A stretch of DNA of 10,574 nucleotides from an uncultured Clostridia bacterium (lineage in GTDB: Bacteria > Bacillota > Clostridia > Oscillospirales > Acutalibacteraceae), in contig CALGRR010000019.1 of the NCBI GenBank assembly GCA_937880805.1, forward strand, positions 1 through 10,574, given 5' to 3'. The notes below the pieces were generated by a model, which was given only the letters and a program-made list of their open reading frames with translations, was not told where the DNA came from and ran no database searches. Positions 7,385 to 10,574 of this stretch are shown piece by piece; the first letter of the stretch is position 1, and every line of letters starts with the position of its first letter. The translations under genes were made by a program, and so were the position numbers.

Positions 7385-7414
7385 AACCGAGCTTGCTTTT
7401 TAGCAAACTCGGTT
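7385..7414 (-). terminator. Hairpin terminator after the SLOG gene, probably bidirectional
   Basis: AACCGAG pairs with CTCGGTT. After one mismatch, TTGCT pairs with AGCAA around a TTTT loop. The stem overlaps the last base pairs of the SLOG stop codon. On the - strand AAAATTTTTTT follows, and on the + strand TTATTTTT follows, so it can end transcripts from both sides. It separates the SLOG gene from the promoter of the 65-residue gene. Confidence 0.75.
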
Positions 7415-7898
7415 ATTTTTCGTTTTGGGTGTGATAAAGATTTATGATTCGTTTTTGATTTTTCTCTGCGTATTTTAAGGCTTGATAGGCACCGCCCGAT
7501 TCGTTTTTAACATAAACAACAACCATATCCGAACGGTCAATCATATCTCTGTTTCTTGCAACGATGGCATATTTGAAATTGCAGTCGGCAGAGGCTTCGC
7601 AGATTTCTATTGAATCATAATAGCTTTCAAATGATTCGGTGTTGTTACGAAGTTCAGCGGTTTCGTAGGGAAGAACAAGGGAGAGAAAAGCATTTTCGTT
7701 GCCCGTTTCTTTTTTCAGTTTTCTGATAACCGAAGCCGCCATCAGGTCAAAATCACCGTTTCTGCCGACGAGAAACTCTATCTCTCCATATCCTCTTTGC
7801 ATCACAATACGGAGAAACTCATAGAGTTTACTTTCGACAGTCTGATAATCTTCAATTATTCTGTGACCGAATAGGCTGACGGTTAATTTTTCTCTCAT
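7413..7898 (-). CDS. SLOG-family (DUF1273/YpsA-like) protein
   Basis: Cytoplasmic protein of 161 residues with a Rossmann-like layout resembling the SLOG superfamily. It opens with strand LTVSLFGHR (GHR at 11-13, matching the TGHR start of YpsA/DUF1273). FLVGRNGDFD follows at 42-51, where the family binds a nucleotide or sugar-phosphate ligand. Near the end are a strand MVVVYV and G135-G136, then a helix starting AYQALKYA. SLOG proteins are thought to sense or process nucleotide-derived ligands, and the exact ligand here is unknown. ATG at 7896-7898 follows GGGTGAG. It lies downstream of the secreted-protein gene with a 67-base gap containing a stem-loop, so it may be co-transcribed with that gene or have its own start. 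It ends inside a strong terminator. Family placement is fairly sure; function is not. Confidence 0.8.
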   Translation of the reverse strand: MREKLTVSLFGHRIIEDYQTVESKLYEFLRIVMQRGYGEIEFLVGRNGDFDLMAASVIRKLKKETGNENAFLSLVLPYETAELRNNTESFESYYDSIEICEASADCNFKYAIVARNRDMIDRSDMVVVYVKNESGGAYQALKYAEKNQKRIINLYHTQNEK

Positions 7899-7923
7899 TT
7901 ATCTCACCCAAAGGTTATGGTTA

Positions 7924-7952
7924 TTGCCGATGCACAAAAAGCACATCAGCAA
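7924..7952. repeat. Stem-loop between the secreted-protein and SLOG genes
   Basis: TTGCCGATGCAC and GCACATCAGCAA form a 12-bp stem, with three G-U pairs if transcribed from the - strand, around an AAAAA loop (+ strand). No T tract follows on either strand, so it is a poor intrinsic terminator. It may be an RNA processing or stability element that sets the level of the SLOG message. Confidence 0.5.
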
Positions 7953-7965
7953 AATATAAATTAAT

Positions 7966-8355
7966 TTAGCAACAGCTGATATATGTTGAATCAAGCAATG
8001 TTGAGTTTGTATAGTCGCATCTTGAGCATGTTTCTGCATTATAAGTTTTCTGTAAACACTTGGGGTCTGTTGCCCTAACTTTATGTGTTATTGCTACAAC
8101 CACCGAAGATTCTATCTTATGGCCGAAAAGTGTGCAGGTGAGTCCGTAAGCGGATGCGTCTTCGTCGCTGTGATTAAAATAATGGGCAATAACCTTGTTG
8201 CGGTATTCTTCAGAGGTGTTTGCATCAAAAATAAAGTCAACTTCATTTACGGTAACAATAACTGTGTTTTCGCTTGCATCTTCAGCATAAGCCGATATTG
8301 ACATTACGCCAAAAACAGAAACAACAACAAGAATAAGTGCAATTATTTTTTTCAT
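7966..8355 (-). CDS. Secreted six-cysteine protein of unknown function
   Basis: Precursor of 129 residues with a clear signal peptide: MKK, a hydrophobic core, then AYA at 22-24, predicting cleavage before E25. The mature protein of about 105 residues carries six cysteines: C74, C100, C110, C113, C128 and the final C129. CSRC (110-113) looks like a zinc-knuckle or disulfide motif, and the last two residues are CC. It resembles small hypothetical secreted proteins of gut Clostridia with a CTLFGH segment and a TCSRC motif. I know no assigned function for them. The ATG is one base after the TGA of the DUF4367 gene, with AAGGAG inside that gene's end, so the two are one operon. It is therefore probably made under the same sigma-dependent control, perhaps as an exported effector or sensor ligand; that is inference. 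Confidence 0.85.
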   Translation of the reverse strand: MKKIIALILVVVSVFGVMSISAYAEDASENTVIVTVNEVDFIFDANTSEEYRNKVIAHYFNHSDEDASAYGLTCTLFGHKIESSVVVAITHKVRATDPKCLQKTYNAETCSRCDYTNSTLLDSTYISCC

Positions 8356-8356
8356 A

Positions 8357-9160
8357 TCAGTTAATCTCCTTCAAATTTTCAATAATTCTGAAAAGATTAT
8401 CTTCGGTATCGGATTTCACTGCATAACGATTATTATTATAAACAAAATTTGCCTGTATATATTGCGGAGTTTTAATATAGTACACTAAGTATCCTGCGAT
8501 TTCTTTCTTTATACTATTTAACTTTAACTCGTTCGGCAAATCAGAATTGAAAAATATATTAATGCTGTGATTAGGATTTTCACATTGTAGCAAATATCTT
8601 TCCGATTCACCTTCAACAAGGTGCCATATACTGATAATCTTTTCATTTTCAGGTAACCAAGCGGGATATAAAATCTCAATTTCTTCGCTTTCTGCAAGAT
8701 CTTCAATTGAGGAATAAGTCTTGGTTTCATTAGGTTTATAAAGGGTTATATCGCCGTATTCCTTAGGGCCGCTTTCAATCCATTCATGAAACGAATTACC
8801 CATGTTTCTGAGAAACTCGTCAAAGAAATCACCCGAAGCAACGGCTATTATACCAAAGAGCGCAACGATAAATGCAAGTACGGCAGCAATAACAGCAAGC
8901 CGCTTTGCTCTTATTTTCTTTTTAGCATATGAGCCTATTGCTGTTACCTTGCCTTTGAACGGTATAGCATTAACTCTTTGTTCGATTTCTGCTTTGGTAA
9001 GTTTTTGTTTTCCTTCAAGCTCCATGAGAAAATCAACGCATTCCGTTACAAGATCGCTGTCCATTTCCTTATAGTCCTTTGAAGTTTCAAGCAGAATTAT
9101 CGCCATAAGCTTGTCTTTTAAAGACTGTCTTTCAACGGTCATATCGTGGTTATTTTCCAT
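8357..9160 (-). CDS. DUF4367-type single-pass membrane protein, probable anti-sigma factor
   Basis: Membrane protein of 267 residues. The N-terminal cytoplasmic part (1-87) is charged and helical, as in regulators that hold a sigma factor. One membrane helix spans about 88-108. The extracellular part (109-267) shows features of the DUF4367 domain: EILYPAWLPEN in the middle and a closing YAVKS...NLFRIIENL. DUF4367 proteins are commonly encoded beside ECF sigma genes, and this one lies directly after one. I therefore infer an anti-sigma or co-sensor role with the outer domain receiving a signal. No zinc-binding HxxxCxxC motif is seen, so it is not a ZAS-type anti-sigma. I place the start at ATG 9158-9160. 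An upstream in-frame GTG at 9170-9172 lies inside the AGGAGGTG site and cannot be used. It has its own promoter at 9214-9254, in addition to possible read-through from the sigma gene. Confidence 0.85.
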   Translation of the reverse strand: MENNHDMTVERQSLKDKLMAIILLETSKDYKEMDSDLVTECVDFLMELEGKQKLTKAEIEQRVNAIPFKGKVTAIGSYAKKKIRAKRLAVIAAVLAFIVALFGIIAVASGDFFDEFLRNMGNSFHEWIESGPKEYGDITLYKPNETKTYSSIEDLAESEEIEILYPAWLPENEKIISIWHLVEGESERYLLQCENPNHSINIFFNSDLPNELKLNSIKKEIAGYLVYYIKTPQYIQANFVYNNNRYAVKSDTEDNLFRIIENLKEIN

Positions 9161-9169
9161 GGATTTGTT

Positions 9170-9177
9170 CACCTCCT
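9170..9177 (-). promoter_or_regulatory. Ribosome site that decides the DUF4367 start
   Basis: AGGAGGTG on the - strand is near-perfect and includes an in-frame GTG that cannot serve as start. The ATG at 9158-9160 lies 11 bases after the AGGAGG core, slightly long but the only sensible choice. Confidence 0.7.
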
Positions 9178-9213
9178 ATAGATTTGATTGATAAAACACA
9201 ATACCTCCTCATA

Positions 9214-9254
9214 TATATATGACGGAAATTGCGTTTTGTCACGCAAAAATTTTA
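9214..9254 (-). promoter_or_regulatory. Promoter of the DUF4367 operon (twin motif, copy 2)
   Basis: On the - strand, GTGACA (9242-9237), a 17-base spacer ending CGTCA (9224-9220), and TATATA (9219-9214), preceded by TTTTGC and a TAAAATTTTT block. The match to the element before the 65-residue gene covers the boxes, the CGTCA, the spacing and the upstream A/T block, although the middle of the spacer differs. It lies between the sigma gene stop and the DUF4367 start, so the anti-sigma candidate can be expressed separately from the sigma gene. Confidence 0.65.
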
Positions 9255-9272
9255 TATTTTTTTGAAATTTTT

Positions 9273-9824
9273 TTAGAATCGCATAAAAAGAAGCAGAATT
9301 GCCATGAATATAAAGGCTGCTTTCTCCTTGATTTTCAATCTGAGTCTGTAAACTCTTGCTCTGACTGCGTGTTCGGAAATATCAAAAGCCTTTGCCAGTT
9401 CTTTGTATTCCATATGCTTGGTGTAAGCCATTTCAAAAAGCTCAAGCTCTTTTTCGTTTAACGAGGAAAGAATGCTTTTCTTCTTTTCCTCGAGTTCTTC
9501 CGTAGTTACCTTATTATCCTCTTCCATTTCATAGAGAATATCCGTGCTTGTCTGCGAACCGAACACGGTTCCGTAAATAAGCTCCTTTTCTCTCTTGGCG
9601 ATAGCTCTGAACTGTTCTTTTATTTTATTGTTTGCAACGGAATAAAGCCACGCTTTTATATAATCGTCTTCAAGTTCATTATAGTTTTCCTGAAAGAAAA
9701 GAAAAACATCCTGAGAAACATCGGCAGCATCTTCCTCACTTTTAAGCCTCGAAAAACAAAGATGATATATGTCGTTATAGTATAAATTTGCAATCTCATT
9801 CGCTCTTTCAGAACTTATCAACAA
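9273..9824 (-). CDS. ECF-type RNA polymerase sigma factor with hydrophobic C-terminal tail
   Basis: Sigma-70-family factor of 183 residues, ECF size. Region 2 covers about 10-75: YYNDIYHLCFSRL, then SEEDAADVSQDVFLFF (region 2.2) and AWLYSVANNKIKEQFR (2.3-2.4). An acidic linker (about 90-115) leads to region 4 at about 118-168. Its helix-turn-helix reads YKELAKAFDISEHAVRARVYRLRLKIKEKA. Unusually, residues 169-183 are AAFIFMAILLLFMRF, a hydrophobic tail that most ECF factors lack. Start codons are two adjacent TTGs (9822-9824 and 9819-9821), both after AGGGGTGAT. The first has 6 bases of spacing and the second 9, so the true start is uncertain by one codon. A consensus housekeeping promoter lies upstream, so this gene does not appear to be auto-activated through its own promoter. 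The DUF4367 gene follows. Confidence 0.9.
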   Translation of the reverse strand: MLISSERANEIANLYYNDIYHLCFSRLKSEEDAADVSQDVFLFFQENYNELEDDYIKAWLYSVANNKIKEQFRAIAKREKELIYGTVFGSQTSTDILYEMEEDNKVTTEELEEKKKSILSSLNEKELELFEMAYTKHMEYKELAKAFDISEHAVRARVYRLRLKIKEKAAFIFMAILLLFMRF

Positions 9825-9863
9825 ATATCACCCCTTTTATCCAAATATTTACATATTTATTAG

Positions 9864-9892
9864 ATTATAGCAGTTTAAGAACAATATGTCAA
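9864..9892 (-). promoter_or_regulatory. Consensus housekeeping (sigma-A) promoter of the sigma gene
   Basis: On the - strand, TTGACA (9892-9887), a 17-base spacer, then TATAAT (9869-9864), with TGC directly before the -10 (extended -10). Both hexamers match consensus exactly. The predicted transcript starts near 9857, leaving a leader of about 33 bases with the ribosome site. It should be strong and constitutive, and is clearly unlike the twin GTGACA promoters. Confidence 0.85.
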
Positions 9893-9936
9893 AGAAAAGA
9901 TTTATCTTAAAACGCATTAGAGTTGCTTTTAATGTA

Positions 9937-10194
9937 TTATCTTATATCAGACAACGGAGTGTAATCCGTACCGTTACTCAGATATTCTTCCATCTTGCCG
10001 CCGAGCAATAATTTGACATAGCTCATCGGCTCGTTGTAGATGAGGAAGTCAAGCTCGGATGTTTCGTACATATTGTTTGCATATTCATTTTCAACGGCGA
10101 TGCAGTCAATTGACACCATTGAACCGTCGGTGAGCTTGACTTCAACACAGGCGGTATCGATATTAAATTCACAAGAAATAATGTTATTAATCAT
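9937..10194 (-). CDS. DUF6061-like small protein
   Basis: Protein of 85 residues resembling the DUF6061 family of gut Clostridia: a CEFNIDTACVEVKLTDGSMVSI opening pattern, a central VENEYANNMYETSELD, LIYNEPMSYVKLLLGG, and an ending with YLSNGTDYTPL. The family has no known function. There is no signal peptide or membrane helix, and the charge is acidic. The start at 10192-10194 is set by AAAAGGAGT at 10205-10213 with a 10-base gap. The reading frame continues open upstream to 10551, but that part is a noncoding repeat (see the repeat entries) and has no ribosome site of its own. The stop lies 45 bases before the -35 box of the sigma gene, with no strong terminator seen between. The family assignment is from memory of the pattern, not from a search. 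Confidence 0.75.
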   Translation of the reverse strand: MINNIISCEFNIDTACVEVKLTDGSMVSIDCIAVENEYANNMYETSELDFLIYNEPMSYVKLLLGGKMEEYLSNGTDYTPLSDIR

Positions 10195-10234
10195 AAACAA
10201 ATAACTCCTTTTAATATTTTGAAAAACGTAGGAA

Positions 10235-10368
10235 AAGTAGATCCTGAAACCGTTGATACATAAGGGATTGAAAGTGCGGTAATCGAGGGGTACGTGTAGT
10301 TTGACCTGTAACCCCGATTTTGCGTTTACTTTTTCCACATAACGAACTTTAAAGTTGCAAAAATCAAG
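10235..10368. repeat. Degenerate tandem repeat, copy 1
   Basis: Copy nearest the DUF6061-like gene. It shares CTGAAACCGTTG, AGTGCGGTAAT, TAGTTTGA, CTGTAACC, ATTTTGC and a TTTTTCC end with the copy 174-175 bases to the right. The hairpin present in copy 2 is broken here (CCGTTGATACATAAGGG). A weak tail match (AGTTGCAAAAATCA) extends it to about 10368. It lies in the 380-base gene-free stretch 10195-10574. Confidence 0.7.
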
Positions 10369-10408
10369 TGATAAAAAAACACTTTCATTACAGTTAAAAA
10401 TTAACCAA

Positions 10409-10540
10409 ATAGAGCTTCTGAAACCGTTGTATATCAACGGTCTCAGAGTGCGGTAATTCAGGGGTGCGTATAGTTTGATCTGTAACCTCAATTTTGCAGT
10501 TCTATTTTTCCAAAAACTATTTTTTAGTTGTAATAAATCA
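10409..10540. repeat. Degenerate tandem repeat, copy 2, with intact hairpin
   Basis: Second copy of the ~174-bp unit. It holds an exact 7-bp inverted repeat, ACCGTTG and CAACGGT around TATAT, with outer CTGA/TCAG pairs after one mismatch. The tail AGTTGTAATAAATCA matches the other copy loosely. AACCGTTCAG near 10550 may start another partial unit running out of the window. No gene or clear promoter is seen in the rest of this stretch. Confidence 0.7.
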
Positions 10541-10574
10541 TACTTTTGCAACCGTTCAGAAAAAATTTGACAAA

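Noticed and set aside
9176..9199. A 7-residue leader ORF (GTG start, MFYQSNL) ending in the DUF4367 ribosome site.
   Set aside because: Its AGGAGG at 9204-9209 lies at the predicted transcript start, so it would not be fully in the message. The ORF is too short to judge.
9893..9936. Terminator after the DUF6061-like gene.
   Set aside because: Only weak pairings such as AAGAT/ATCTT are visible and no GC-rich stem precedes a T run.
10195..10551. Upstream extension of the DUF6061-like frame to 204 residues.
   Set aside because: The only far start is a TTG without a ribosome site. The extra part is a tandem repeat whose copies differ mostly at amino-acid-changing positions, and a good ribosome site precedes the ATG at 10192-10194.
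1..10574. CRISPR arrays, tRNA or rRNA genes, insertion sequences, phage genes.
   Set aside because: No regularly spaced short repeats, no conserved RNA gene signatures and no transposase, integrase or phage-like proteins were seen.

Overview
The window looks like chromosomal DNA from a low-to-moderate GC anaerobic Firmicute, most likely a gut Clostridia member of the Ruminococcaceae/Oscillospiraceae type. This is judged from gene content and style, not from any search. The signs are GHKL/LytTR regulation, strong AGGAGG ribosome sites, an ECF sigma gene beside a DUF4367-type membrane protein, a SLOG/DUF1273-like protein and a DUF6061-like protein.

The left two thirds (about 1-7094) reads on the + strand. 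Two perfect palindromes (1-47) close an upstream unit. Next come a LytTR response regulator (85-795) and a GHKL sensor kinase (797-2098), separated by one base. An intrinsic-terminator hairpin (2159-2191) follows. It sits so close to the next ribosome site that the following genes must be transcribed through it. Those genes are a small three-helix membrane protein (2215-2493) and two ABC exporter half-transporters (2490-4298 and 4295-6166), joined by ATGA overlaps. The layout is a sensor-regulator pair placed beside a heterodimeric exporter. It resembles peptide-responsive or export/resistance modules, but no substrate peptide, processing enzyme or AgrB/AgrD is visible. An OLD/COG3910-like ATPase (6216-7094) follows, possibly with its own promoter.

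The right third (7116-10574) reads on the - strand. From right to left it holds a DUF6061-like small protein preceded by two degenerate copies of a ~174-bp tandem repeat. Next is an ECF sigma gene under a textbook TTGACA-N17-TATAAT promoter. Then come a DUF4367-type single-pass membrane protein (likely anti-sigma) and a secreted six-cysteine protein spaced one base apart, a SLOG-family protein, and an unrecognised 65-residue protein. The DUF4367 gene and the 65-residue gene each follow an almost identical promoter: GTGACA-N17-TATATA with CGTCA directly before the -10 and the same A/T block upstream. The sigma gene's own promoter is different. My main inference is that the sigma factor is made from a housekeeping promoter and drives a small local regulon through these twin promoters.

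The best leads are the twin promoters, the hydrophobic C-terminal tail on the sigma factor, the terminator embedded in the ABC operon leader, and the noncoding tandem repeat. No rRNA, tRNA, CRISPR array, transposase or prophage gene was seen.
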